Assembly (NCBI GenBank): GCA_016929635.1
Contig: JAFGIL010000055.1
Span: forward strand, 1 to 47,761
Direction: 5' to 3'
Length of the DNA: 47,761 nucleotides
Source of the DNA: Endomicrobiales bacterium
Lineage (GTDB): Bacteria > Elusimicrobiota > Endomicrobiia > Endomicrobiales > JAFGIL01
Position numbers and translations under genes: made by a program. This document shows, in pieces, positions 5,487-15,300 of the stretch. Below the pieces are notes generated by a model, which saw only the letters and a list, made by a program, of their open reading frames with translations, searched no databases and was not told the origin of the DNA. Each line of letters begins with the position of its first letter. Positions within the stretch are counted from its first letter, which is position 1.

Positions 5487-6728
5487 ATGAATAAATACTT
5501 AAAAATAATTTGTTCGCTTTTTCTGTCGTCTTTTATTTTTAGCAGCGGGTTTTGTTTTACGATAGCCGAGCCGGACGCACAGGGCGATATAACCCCGTCT
5601 TCCTTCGCAACGTTTAACGAAAACGGGGGCACGCTGAAAGACCCCAACGGTATAAACATAGTCGTACCCAAAAGGACATTTCTAACCCCGACAACCGTTG
5701 CTTTATACATGCAGCCTGTCATGCAGCTGCCTGAGCTGACAGTGCCGAAAGGGTATGAAATCATAAAACCCGCAGGCCTGTCCTTGTATAAGCTGGATAA
5801 ATTCTCAAAGCCGATAACCGTAGAAATATCCTATGCAAAAATTAAACACATTGCAGGCCGCAGGATAAGCGGTTTTTACTTTAACCCCGCAAAGAGCAAG
5901 TGGTTTCAGCTAAAAAGCAAGGTCGACAGAAAAAACAAAGTGGTAAGCTTCGAACTAGCCAGGCCCGGGCTTTTTGCGCTGGGAAGCAAAGCGGACACAA
6001 AAAGGCCCCTTATACCCAGGGTGATAATGTATTCACTGATGATATTTGCCCTTTTAGTTATCCTGAAATTCTTCAACAAGCTTCCTGTTCTTCTTTTTGT
6101 GCTTTCACTGTCCGCTTTGACTGTTTTTAAATTCCACATAACGCCTGTTTTTGCCTCTGACCCGAAGTTTACGTCAAAGGGCAGGCCAATAAACCATTCC
6201 AAATTCATCAAACAGGTTACGATACACGGGAAAAAAGACGGAAAACTGGTTTTATGGCACATAACAATATATGAATTATGGAGGTACAACCCGGCGATAA
6301 AAAAATGGAGCGTTACGCCCCTGGTAAGGATGTACCCGGAAAGCCTGAAAAAACCGCATTCCGCACCGGGCCTTAAACCGTCAACACCGTCTTACATAGA
6401 GAAATACAAGGCTTACGACTGTACCGGCTTTGCGCTGCGGGACAAATCAATGGTTCCCGGCAATCCTGACGTTGAGGGAAGGGCAATCCTTGAAGATGAA
6501 TACAATGAAGTAAAAGCGCCGCCGGACTGCCCGAGAAAAGGGGACATTCTGGTTTATAAAAGCACAGCTACGGGAGCCATTACGCACTTTGCAGTGATAT
6601 CAAAAGTCAAAGACTGTACTGTCATGGAGGTTACAAGCAAATGGGGAAGGGGATTTCTTTACGAACATCCTCCCATGCTGTACCCGGCCGCCTACGGGAA
6701 ACCCGACGGGGTATACCGGAAAAAATAA
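5487..6728 (+). CDS. Exported ZU5-like / NlpC-P60-like surface protein
   Basis: A 413-residue protein. Residues 1-24 form a signal peptide. Residues about 45-165 resemble a ZU5-type domain: 'NGGTLKDPNGINIVVPKRTF' followed by beta-rich sequence ending 'RPGLFALGS'. About 172-214 is hydrophobic and could span the membrane once or twice. The C-terminal part carries 'YDCTGFAL' (Cys) and 'GAITHFAVI' (His) with 'PRKGDILVY', the pattern of NlpC/P60 and CHAP cysteine peptidases that cut peptidoglycan peptides or amides. The combination is unusual. Catalytic activity is inferred from the Cys-His pair. The SD-like CGAGGT lies 7 nt before the ATG and 15 nt after the sirtuin, so co-transcription is likely. 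Confidence 0.65.
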   Translation: MNKYLKIICSLFLSSFIFSSGFCFTIAEPDAQGDITPSSFATFNENGGTLKDPNGINIVVPKRTFLTPTTVALYMQPVMQLPELTVPKGYEIIKPAGLSLYKLDKFSKPITVEISYAKIKHIAGRRISGFYFNPAKSKWFQLKSKVDRKNKVVSFELARPGLFALGSKADTKRPLIPRVIMYSLMIFALLVILKFFNKLPVLLFVLSLSALTVFKFHITPVFASDPKFTSKGRPINHSKFIKQVTIHGKKDGKLVLWHITIYELWRYNPAIKKWSVTPLVRMYPESLKKPHSAPGLKPSTPSYIEKYKAYDCTGFALRDKSMVPGNPDVEGRAILEDEYNEVKAPPDCPRKGDILVYKSTATGAITHFAVISKVKDCTVMEVTSKWGRGFLYEHPPMLYPAAYGKPDGVYRKK

Positions 6729-6782
6729 TTATGGTATCCGGGAGCCATTTAAAAATCCCGGAAACATAACATATAGGGGAAC

Positions 6783-8381
6783 ATGAACATACATTCCAAG
6801 CGTGATTTCAATAACCTGAAACCCGGAATGCACATATGCTGCATCGCAAAAGATGAAAACGAAGCAATCTCCGTTTCGGCTTCATTTATTGTTAAAGGGA
6901 TAAAATCCAACGAAAAATGCATCGCTATTACCAGCCAGCAGACAATAGATGATATCCTTGAAAAAGTAAATAGTTCCGGAGTTGATACGGACAAATGCCT
7001 TGACTCGGGCCAGATAGAGTATTACGTGGATGAAAACACGTTCGTCAAGGATATTTTCGTAGACGTATATAAGATTATCGATTTTCTGAAACAAAAGCAG
7101 GAAGAAGCGCCTAAGAGCGGATATAAATATTTAAGGCTTGTCATAGACATGAACTGGATATGCAAAAAATCACCGGGAAGCGAGTGGCTGAAAAATTACG
7201 AGGAAGAGATAGATTACTACATTACAAAAAGCAAGTATACGACGATGTGCCTGTATAACGAGCCTGCAACCAGGCCGGACATACTTATAAAGGTGATGAA
7301 CAGGCACACATACCTGATGATTGACGATCATTTCTGCCTGAACTCTTATTATATTCCGCCGGATGAGATGAAACACCATGAAAAAAAGAACATCCCTCTG
7401 GAAATTTACAGGCACATAAAAAATAAAATCACGAGCCAGTCGCAGCTTGAACAAAAACACCGTTTTGCGGAAGAAAAACTCAAAGAGCTAAACTCAAAAT
7501 ACAGAGTTTTCATAGAGAATTTCCACGGCATCGCCTATTATGCCGGGTTGGATTTCAAGCCGATTTTCTTCCACGGCAACGTTGAAGGAATTACCGGATA
7601 TACGGAAAAAGATTTTATTGCAGGGAAACCGGGATGGGACCAGGTGATTTATCCCGATGTGTCTGCCCTGGGAGAAAGCAAGGACAAGATACACAACGTA
7701 CCAAACTATTCTATAGTACGAGAGTACCGTATTTTAACTAAAGACGGAAAAATAAAATGGGTCAGGGAGTTTTGCAAGAATACGTGTGACGAATCGGGAA
7801 AACCCGCTTTTGTGCAGGGAGCGATATATGATATTAGTGACAGAAAAAAATACGAAGAAGAGCTTGTTAAAACAAAAAACCGGCTGAACTTCCTGATACA
7901 ATCCACCCCGGCGGTAATCTTCAGCTGTAAAATCCAGCCCGATTACGAAACGACTTTCATAAGTGAAAACATTTATAAACAATTAGGCTACACTTCCAAA
8001 GAGTACCTGTCCGACCCGCATTTCTGGTTCGAGCATATACATCCGGATGACAGGGAGCCCATAATAAAAAACCTCGACGATATAACAGAAAGGGGCCTGC
8101 ATATTACGGAATACAGGTTCCTGCATAAAAACGGTTCTTACCGCTGGCTGCACGACGAATCAAACGTAATATATGACGAAAAAGAAAACCCTGTTGAAAT
8201 AATCGGCTATGTAATAGATGTTACTTCCCGAAAGGAAGTGGAAGAAGAGCTGAAAAAAACCGCAAGCGAACTGGACAACTTTCACCAGATGGTCTCAAGC
8301 GGTGAAAAAAGCGTCGAAGAACTCAAAAAAGAAATAGAAGTCTTGAAAACGGAGCTGGAAAAAATTGAAAAAATAAAATAA
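6783..8381 (+). CDS. MEDS-PAS-PAS sensor protein without output domain
   Basis: A 532-residue soluble protein. Residues about 10-190 are a MEDS (DcmR-type sensory) domain, recognised by 'GMHICCIAKDENEA', the RecA-like core and 'YTTMCLYNE'. Two PAS_3/PAC modules follow at about 240-360 ('YRILTKDGKIKWVREF') and 365-490 ('EYRFLHKNGSYRWLHDE'). A coiled coil of about 40 residues closes the protein (VEEELKKTASELDN...). No kinase, GGDEF or DNA-binding domain is present. It may pass a signal through the coiled coil to a partner, or be the front half of a two-component kinase lost from this copy. SD-like AGGGGA precedes the ATG. The 55-bp gap upstream holds a 7-bp hairpin (6737-6762). Confidence 0.8.
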   Translation: MNIHSKRDFNNLKPGMHICCIAKDENEAISVSASFIVKGIKSNEKCIAITSQQTIDDILEKVNSSGVDTDKCLDSGQIEYYVDENTFVKDIFVDVYKIIDFLKQKQEEAPKSGYKYLRLVIDMNWICKKSPGSEWLKNYEEEIDYYITKSKYTTMCLYNEPATRPDILIKVMNRHTYLMIDDHFCLNSYYIPPDEMKHHEKKNIPLEIYRHIKNKITSQSQLEQKHRFAEEKLKELNSKYRVFIENFHGIAYYAGLDFKPIFFHGNVEGITGYTEKDFIAGKPGWDQVIYPDVSALGESKDKIHNVPNYSIVREYRILTKDGKIKWVREFCKNTCDESGKPAFVQGAIYDISDRKKYEEELVKTKNRLNFLIQSTPAVIFSCKIQPDYETTFISENIYKQLGYTSKEYLSDPHFWFEHIHPDDREPIIKNLDDITERGLHITEYRFLHKNGSYRWLHDESNVIYDEKENPVEIIGYVIDVTSRKEVEEELKKTASELDNFHQMVSSGEKSVEELKKEIEVLKTELEKIEKIK

Positions 8382-8425
8382 TTTATGTATTATATATCGG
8401 TTTACTTTTAAATGGAGATGATATA

Positions 8426-9352
8426 ATGGAAAAAACAGCCGAGAAACTGCAGAGATTAAACGTCCCGGAGCTGGACAAAGTGCTGGGGCATCAATTTAAG
8501 GTGCTCGATGACGGGTTCGTGCGCGTTGTCGATTATATGGGTACGGATGCGTCCATCGTTCAGGCTGCGCGCGTATCTTACGGCGAAGGGACAAAGACCA
8601 TAAACGATGACAGGACTCTTATACGCTACCTGATGAGGCATAAACACACTAGCCCTTTTGAGATGTGCGAGATAAAGCTGCACGTCAGGGTTCCCATGGA
8701 CTCATGGAGGCAGTGGATACGCCACAGGACCGCAAACGTAAACGAGTATTCCACCAGGTATTCCATCGCGATAGACGCTTCCTATAAAACAGATCCCGAC
8801 CAGTGGCGCAGGCAGGCGGAAAGAAACAAACAGGGAAGCGAAGGCTCCATCGATATTGAAACTGGAAAGAACCTGACGGAAAAAGAAGCGGAGATTCAGG
8901 AAATGTGCCGCAGGGAGTATTTAAAAAGGCTGGAAATGGGAGTTGCAAGGGAACAGGCAAGAAAAGACCTGCCCCTTTCCACATATACGGAAGCGTACTG
9001 GAAGATAGACCTGCACAACCTTCTGCATTTCATAGAGCTCAGGATGGAAAGCAAAGCACAGCACGAAATACGCGTTTACGCAAAAACCATCGGAGAAGAA
9101 GTATTGAAAAGATGGTGCCCCATGACCTGGGAGGCTTTTAACGACTACTGGTTCGAGCCTGTGCGGCTTTCGAAAACAGAAGAAAAGATAGTTGCCGCAG
9201 CCTCAAAAGGCGACAGCAGGAAAGCCGCGGAAATAGCACAGAGCGCCGGCTTCCTGACGGAAAAAGACGGCAAATTAAGAAGATCCCTCGAATGCCTCGA
9301 GCTTGAAGACAAACTGGCCCGCCTCTCCATCACAATCCCCTGGAAAAAATGA
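8426..9352 (+). CDS. thyX: FAD-dependent thymidylate synthase ThyX
   Basis: A 308-residue flavoprotein that methylates dUMP to dTMP using methylenetetrahydrofolate and NADPH. The diagnostic ThyX motif RHRx7S is present as R99-H-R-T-A-N-V-N-E-Y-S109. It is longer than typical ThyX (about 220-250 residues). The extra part is a charged C-terminal tail from about residue 245 ('SKTEEKIVAAASKGDSRKAAEIAQ'), which is likely helical and of unknown role. The GGAG at 8414-8417 serves the ATG. No thyA or dihydrofolate reductase gene is nearby. The window's single solitary-arm repeat follows the stop codon. Confidence 0.97.
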   Translation: MEKTAEKLQRLNVPELDKVLGHQFKVLDDGFVRVVDYMGTDASIVQAARVSYGEGTKTINDDRTLIRYLMRHKHTSPFEMCEIKLHVRVPMDSWRQWIRHRTANVNEYSTRYSIAIDASYKTDPDQWRRQAERNKQGSEGSIDIETGKNLTEKEAEIQEMCRREYLKRLEMGVAREQARKDLPLSTYTEAYWKIDLHNLLHFIELRMESKAQHEIRVYAKTIGEEVLKRWCPMTWEAFNDYWFEPVRLSKTEEKIVAAASKGDSRKAAEIAQSAGFLTEKDGKLRRSLECLELEDKLARLSITIPWKK

Positions 9353-9359
9353 TTATATG

Positions 9360-9382
9360 ATACAACGCCGGGTGTTGTACAA
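9360..9382. repeat. TACAAC element, single arm
   Basis: One arm of the element found as a full inverted pair at 4629-4693. It lies between thyX (7 nt after its stop codon) and the PHP-kinase gene, 11 nt before that start codon and directly upstream of its AAAGGA Shine-Dalgarno sequence. The arm can fold on itself. Confidence 0.75.
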
Positions 9383-9393
9383 AGGAATGACTT

Positions 9394-10920
9394 ATGCTGC
9401 TGGAAATGCATTCACATACGAACAGGCACTCGGACTGCTCTCTGATTAATCCCGTAACCTTGATAAGAAAAGCCGAGAAAAAAGGGCTCCAGGGCCTAAT
9501 AATAACCGAACACCAATACCTGTGGGATAAGGAAGAACTCTTAAAATTAAGGGCTGAATCCGAAGTAAGTGCAAACTTCCTGATACTTGCCGCCCAGGAG
9601 GTCAACACCGAAATAGGCCACGTCCTGGTGTACGGCGCAGGCAGATCAATTACCGATGATATAACCCTGAAGGAACTGAAGAGCCTCTACCCCAGGGCAG
9701 CTCTGGTATGGGCGCACCCTTTCAGGCACGGGAAAAAACCCACAAAAGAGCAGCTTCTCAATCCTTTAATAGACGGTATCGAGATATTTTCCGCAAACCA
9801 GCTTCCCAACGAGAACTACCTCGGCCTGAAAATGTGGCACGCCCACAAATTCACGGCAATATCGGGCAGCGACACCCACGAAGAAGCAAAGACCGCAATA
9901 TACCCTACCCAGTTCGACCACCCGGTAAACTCCATTGAAGAGGTGGCAAACGAGATAAAGCATTCCAGGTGCAGGCCTTTCTTCAAGGAAATACCCAAAG
10001 CAGGAACAAACATGCAGGTTACGGAGATAATCTTCGGCACCAAAGGCACGGACGAGCTGAGAAACCGCATAATCATGAAGAAGATATCGGACGAAAAAAA
10101 GTGGAAGAAGGAAAACGACACCGCGAAAATCACAAAGGCGCTTTACGAAAAGGGCTTTAACGACGCCTCTCAGTTCCGCGTCCCGAAGATAATAGACATA
10201 GACGAAAAGGAAAGGATGTTCATGGAAGAAGGCCAGCGGGGTAGGAACCTTTTTGAGCTGCTTCTAAACGTCAACAAAAAAACCGGCCTTGAGTACTTCA
10301 CCCTTACGGCAAAATGGCTGGCAAAACTGCACAATATGAAGCTTCGTATATCCGGAACAGAAGATACAGTAAAGAAAGAGGAAAGAAGGTTTAAATCCTA
10401 CAGGAAATCGTTCATATCCACGAACAACCCTTATACAAAAGATGCTGTAAAATTAATCGATTTTGTAGAACAAAAACAACAGGAGCTCCTGTCAGCAAAC
10501 AGCGGTTTGCTCCTGCAGAATCACGGCGATTTCCACCCGAAAAACGTCATAATAGGCCATGAGAAAGCGCATGACCCCAGCACTTTATACATCTCGGTCA
10601 TAGATTTCGACAGTTCTCTGGTTTTTCCGCCTGCCTTTGACATAGGGTATTTTCTGGCGCAGTTTAAGAGCCAGTTTGGGGGATATGCGGACATATTGAC
10701 GCACTACAACGAGGAAATCTTCATCAAAGCATACCGGAAAGAGTCAAAACTCGGCCTTGATAACATGGAAAACCTTATAAATTTCTTTAAAATCCGCGCA
10801 AACCTGAACATAGCCTCATATTTAATAAAAGTAGGGAAAGGGGAGTCCGGTGAAATAAAGAGCATTATCACGGAATCCAAAAACCTGATGCCAAAAACCG
10901 GAAATAAAAAAATTTTTTAG
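9394..10920 (+). CDS. PHP phosphoesterase fused to APH-like kinase
   Basis: A 508-residue two-domain protein. Residues 1-195 form a PHP metallo-phosphoesterase with the full metal set: H6-S-H8, H12, E39-H40, E69, H108 in 'WAHP', and D160-T-H162. Residues about 215-500 form a small-molecule kinase of the APH/choline-kinase fold: catalytic H377-G-D379-F-H-P-K-N384 and metal D404 in 'VIDFDSS'. A VLK-like N-lobe is poorly conserved, with 'KIIDIDEKERMFMEE' as hinge. A phosphatase and a kinase in one chain could act on the same substrate in opposite directions or make successive steps. The substrate is unknown. The start at 9394 has AAAGGA 7 nt upstream. Domain calls are confident, joint function is not. 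Confidence 0.82.
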   Translation: MLLEMHSHTNRHSDCSLINPVTLIRKAEKKGLQGLIITEHQYLWDKEELLKLRAESEVSANFLILAAQEVNTEIGHVLVYGAGRSITDDITLKELKSLYPRAALVWAHPFRHGKKPTKEQLLNPLIDGIEIFSANQLPNENYLGLKMWHAHKFTAISGSDTHEEAKTAIYPTQFDHPVNSIEEVANEIKHSRCRPFFKEIPKAGTNMQVTEIIFGTKGTDELRNRIIMKKISDEKKWKKENDTAKITKALYEKGFNDASQFRVPKIIDIDEKERMFMEEGQRGRNLFELLLNVNKKTGLEYFTLTAKWLAKLHNMKLRISGTEDTVKKEERRFKSYRKSFISTNNPYTKDAVKLIDFVEQKQQELLSANSGLLLQNHGDFHPKNVIIGHEKAHDPSTLYISVIDFDSSLVFPPAFDIGYFLAQFKSQFGGYADILTHYNEEIFIKAYRKESKLGLDNMENLINFFKIRANLNIASYLIKVGKGESGEIKSIITESKNLMPKTGNKKIF

Positions 10921-10926
10921 AAGGTA

Positions 10927-10955
10927 TTGAAATCTAGAGAAATATTTGATAAGAT
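10927..10955 (+). promoter_or_regulatory. Sigma70-type promoter for the CsgG/PEGA operon
   Basis: TTGAAA at 10927-10932, a 17-bp spacer and TAAGAT at 10950-10955, just after the PHP-kinase stop codon. Transcription would start near 10962, about 32 nt before the ATG at 10994. It likely drives 10994-16132, which ends at the terminator at 16168. Confidence 0.6.
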
Positions 10956-10993
10956 AAATACACATTTCTTAAGATTAATAATTTAAATTAATA

Positions 10994-12346
10994 ATGATGC
11001 TAAAATATAAATATCTCATCTTAATAGCTTTATTCCTGTCTTGCCCTTCACTTGTATATTCAGCAGAAAAAACACCGGTTGCAGTCTCCGAATTAAGCGC
11101 CAAAGGCGTCAGCGGGATGGAGGCATCCGTGGTCTCTGATTTCCTGAGAGACGCGCTGATAAACACGGGCGCATTCCAGATAGTTGAAAGAAGCAGCATG
11201 GAACAAATCCTTAACGAGCAGAAGTTCCAGATGACAGGCTGTACGTCGGACGAATGCGCCGTGCGTATGGGAAAACTGCTCAACGTAAAGAAAATGCTGA
11301 TGGGCAGCCTCTCCAAGCTGGGAAATATGTACTATATCAGCGTGCGCATGGTTGACGTTGAATCAGGCAGCATAGCATCAGCCGATACTGTAAGCGCGGA
11401 ATCAATAGATAAAATACAGCCTGCATGCATAGAGCTGGCAAACAGGCTGGCATCAGGCAAATCCGGCAGACCGACGATTGCTCCTTCAACGCCCGTAAGC
11501 ACGGAAGAAGGGGAAGGAATGGTTGAGATACAGTCTAAACCTACAGATTCGTATGTTTTTATTAACGGAGAATCGAGAGGCAAAACGCCTCTGGAATTAA
11601 GCCTGCCCGCGGGCTCATATGATATTCAGATTAAAAAAGGCGACAGGGTATGGGAAGATACCATTAAAGTAAGAAAAGATATAACCGCAAGGATATCCGC
11701 AAGGCTCGACATCGCACAAGCCAAAATCGAGATAGAATCAACTCCCAAAAAGGCAAAAATCTACATTAACGGCAGGCTTATAGGGCTGGCTCCCATCACA
11801 AAAACCTACAAATCTGGCGTTTATAAATTGAAGATGAGCAAACCCGGCTATAAAACATATAAGACTAAATTACAGCTGAAATCGGGCGAGTCAAGGATAG
11901 AGAACATATCCCTGGAAAAAATCTCAAAAATGCCCAAAAGGCTCGGGGTCGGCGTGCATTATTCAGGCGTCTCGTTCAGGTACTTTATGGGCACATTAAC
12001 CCTGGAAGGCAGAATTGCCGGAGCCGACAAAATAGGCATCATAGGCCCCAGGTTTTATCTTAATCTAAATCCGCGCTCAAGATTCGCTGTTCTATATCTC
12101 GGAGGCGAGCTGGCGGTCATTTCAGGCGAGTCCGAGCTGCAGAAGTTTACCGGCAATGCAGTAGGATTGTTCCTCGGGACAGAAATTTTTATAAACAACA
12201 AAATTTCGTTTAACGTTGACATCGGGCCTTATAACGTATCATTGAAAAGCGAATACGAAGGCATAGAATACAAAGGCAACTATACCGTAGGAAGCATGGG
12301 GATACATTATTATTTTATCACACCTAAAAAGAACGAGGATGAGTAA
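10994..12346 (+). CDS. CsgG-like / double-PEGA outer-membrane protein
   Basis: A 450-residue exported protein. Residues 1-24 are a signal peptide ending near 'LVYSA'. Residues about 28-150 resemble the CsgG/TolB-type N-terminal domain ('VAVSELSAKGVS...LINTGAFQIVERSSMEQILNEQ', then 'GKLLNVKKMLMGSLSKLG'). Two PEGA domains follow at about 173-236 ('VFINGESRGKTPLELSLPAG') and 243-305 ('IYINGRLIGLAPI'). The remaining 130 residues alternate polar and hydrophobic positions and end with 'GSMGIHYYFITP', as expected of a small beta-barrel. It probably sits at the outer membrane. Two ATGs (10994, 10997) are possible and neither has a clear SD. The next gene begins 6 nt later, so it may help present or anchor the propeller protein. 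Confidence 0.75.
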   Translation: MMLKYKYLILIALFLSCPSLVYSAEKTPVAVSELSAKGVSGMEASVVSDFLRDALINTGAFQIVERSSMEQILNEQKFQMTGCTSDECAVRMGKLLNVKKMLMGSLSKLGNMYYISVRMVDVESGSIASADTVSAESIDKIQPACIELANRLASGKSGRPTIAPSTPVSTEEGEGMVEIQSKPTDSYVFINGESRGKTPLELSLPAGSYDIQIKKGDRVWEDTIKVRKDITARISARLDIAQAKIEIESTPKKAKIYINGRLIGLAPITKTYKSGVYKLKMSKPGYKTYKTKLQLKSGESRIENISLEKISKMPKRLGVGVHYSGVSFRYFMGTLTLEGRIAGADKIGIIGPRFYLNLNPRSRFAVLYLGGELAVISGESELQKFTGNAVGLFLGTEIFINNKISFNVDIGPYNVSLKSEYEGIEYKGNYTVGSMGIHYYFITPKKNEDE

Positions 12347-12352
12347 GCATAT

Positions 12353-15300
12353 ATGAAAAAATATATTTTATTATTTTTAGCCATACTGTTAAGCGCCGTT
12401 TTTATTGAGGTCTCCTGTTTTGCAGAAGAAGACGTAAAAGCCGAGAACAGGGGCTTCAAATTCGGGCTTATTAACGCGGTAAAGGACGCAAGAGACCAGC
12501 TGGACAAAGTATATATCAGGCAGGGAGGCCCTATCCCGACTCCGCCTACCAATATCAGCGCATTTGTGGTGTCACCTACCCAGATAAGGCTTACCTGGAC
12601 GGACACTTCGAATAACGAGTTTGGATTCAGAGTAAAGAGAAGGCCCGATGAAAATTCCTCATTCACGTTAGTGAGCGACCTGGCTGCAAATACGACATCA
12701 TATCTTGACAGCGGTTTGATACCCAGCAAAACCTACCGGTATATTGTTGTCTCATATAACGGAACGGGCGAATCTTCATACAGCGAGGAGGTCTCAGCCC
12801 AAACCCCTGCTCTGACAATCACCGAGGCAGGCACGTACAACCCGACAAATAAGAATGTATCCAAAGCATGCGTTTCAGGCGATTACGCATACCTGGCATG
12901 CGGAGGCGGAGGGCTCGAGGTAGTTGATATATCAAGCCCCTCGGCAATAATCCTCGCAGGAGCCCTTGGTTCCATAACCGCAAACAACATATTTGTTTCC
13001 GGGAGCCATGCCTGTATTGCCAACGGTTTTATAACAATTGATGTAACTAACCCTTCTTCTCCCAATGAACTCGGGATGCTGGAAGATACAACTATTGGCA
13101 ATGTAAACGATATTTATGTTTCCGGCAATTACGCATACGTAGCCAGTGACATAGGATTTAGAGTGGTGGATATTTCGGATCCCGATCAGCCAACTCATAT
13201 CGGCGGGATAGGCGTTAGTTATAATTTTGGACTCGGCGTGCACGTTTCAGGCAACTATGCATACTATGCGGACGGAGACAACGGTTTTAAAATATTTGAC
13301 ATATCTGATCCGAGCAACCCTAACCAGGTTGGACAACTGCGGACATATCGCTCCTCTGAGGGGGATTATTCTCCCGAATATAACCTTAACGCGACATGTG
13401 TGTATGCTGCGGGAGATTACGCCTATGTAGGAAACAACGGTTTTTCTCAGGGAGGATTGCTGATAATAAACGTTTCAGACCCTTCGAACCCGCAGGTTGA
13501 AGGCGGTTTTTATGATAACTTCAATGACCCTAATGACATATATGTAAAAGGCAACCTGGCTTTTGTAGTGCGTGAAAATGTCCTGAAAATAATCAGTGTA
13601 GCAGATCCTGCCAACCCCAAAGAAGTCGGCAGTAAAACCATGTCGGATGCCCAGGGAGTCTACTTCTACGGAGACACTATATATGTTTCCGACACAAGCG
13701 ATGGTTTAAGGCTGCTTACAACAAACATTTCTTTTGAAGCAAACGAACTTCCCACTGCTCCGGCTGACCTAAAGGTTGCTTCAAGCGCGAGGGGCCGCAT
13801 CAACCTGACATGGATTGATAACTCAAGTAACGAAGCCGGTTTTAAAATAGAAAGGAAAACCTCAACGGACTCCTCATATGCAGAGATAGCAACTGCTTCG
13901 GAAAACGCGGTCAGTTATACTGATACGTCCATCTCCGAAGGAACATCATACTACTACAGGATCCGGGCTTACAACTCGAAAGGCAACTCGGAATATACGG
14001 AGGAAGCCGGGCCTGTCTCAGCAACATCGACAGCAGAAGTCGGATGGTACAACACGCCCGGGACAGCGTACAACGTTTACGTGTCAAGCAATTACGCATA
14101 CGTTGCAGACGGCACCGGCGGCCTTCAGATAATAGATATATCGGACCCGACCTCACCGTCAAGGGTTGGTTATTACACAGAAGGTACGACTATAAAAGTA
14201 TATGATGTTTGTGTGCAGGGAGATTATGCATATATAGTGGATAGTAACTATAAATTAAAGGTAATTGACGTTTCTGATCCTGCAGCACCTGCGGCCTTGG
14301 GTTACTATAGTATGACTAACGCATATGCTGTGTATGTATCAGGAATCTACGCATACGTTCTTACTGAAAACTATTGTTATGTATTAAACATTTCAGATCC
14401 TTCTTCGGTCTTATATCATACACAGTACGCTCATAATACCGGTTCATCAAATATATATGGATATGGCATAGACGTTTTAGGGGATTATATCTATCAAGCC
14501 CTGGATTCAAACGGATTTAAGGTACACAAACTATCAGGCGACTCGCTTTCACAAGCCAATAATATCGACGGTACGTTCTATGACGTATTTGTTTACGGCG
14601 ACCAGGCATATACCGTCGGCACAGCGGGACTGCAGATATATGATGTAACAGACCCGTCATCACCGTCAACTTTATCCATGACGCCAAAACCTGCGGCAAC
14701 TTACAGCAATATAACAGATGCAAGGAAAGTATTTGTCAAAGAAGGCTATGCTTATGTCGCAGCCGATTCACATGGAATGAAAGTAATCAACTGCACAAAC
14801 ACTTCATCCTTGACCGAGGCAGCATCTTATGACACAGCCGGCACTGCCTACGGTGTTTTCGTTGTGGGCGATTATACTTACATAGCCGACGGAGAAAGAG
14901 GGCTTGTGGTGTGTAAATTCGGGCTATCATCATCTGATTCGGTCGCTCCTGCAGCCCCGCAGAACCTGGAAGTTATTACAACCTCAACTACATACGTAAA
15001 TTTAAGATGGCAGGACAACGCGGAAAACGAATCCGGATATAAAATTGCCAGATCAACGTACAACGGCGGAAGTTTTGATACGATAGTCGGGACGATATCT
15101 GCGAATTCAACATCCTTTACGGATGAAGACCTCCTGCCCGTTACTTCATATTACTACAAAGTCTGTGCATACAACAGCAGCGGCAACTCGTCTTTCTCCA
15201 ATATGGTGAGGGCATGCACCAGGCCGCTCCATCTAATGAGAGTATCTTACGTTACAAATTTCCGTAACTTCAATAAAATTAAGGTTATTAACAATATTGC

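Noticed and set aside
6737-6762. 7-bp hairpin as a terminator between 5487-6728 and 6783-8381
   Set aside because: The stem is followed by AACATAA and not by a T-run; it could be an operator or nothing.
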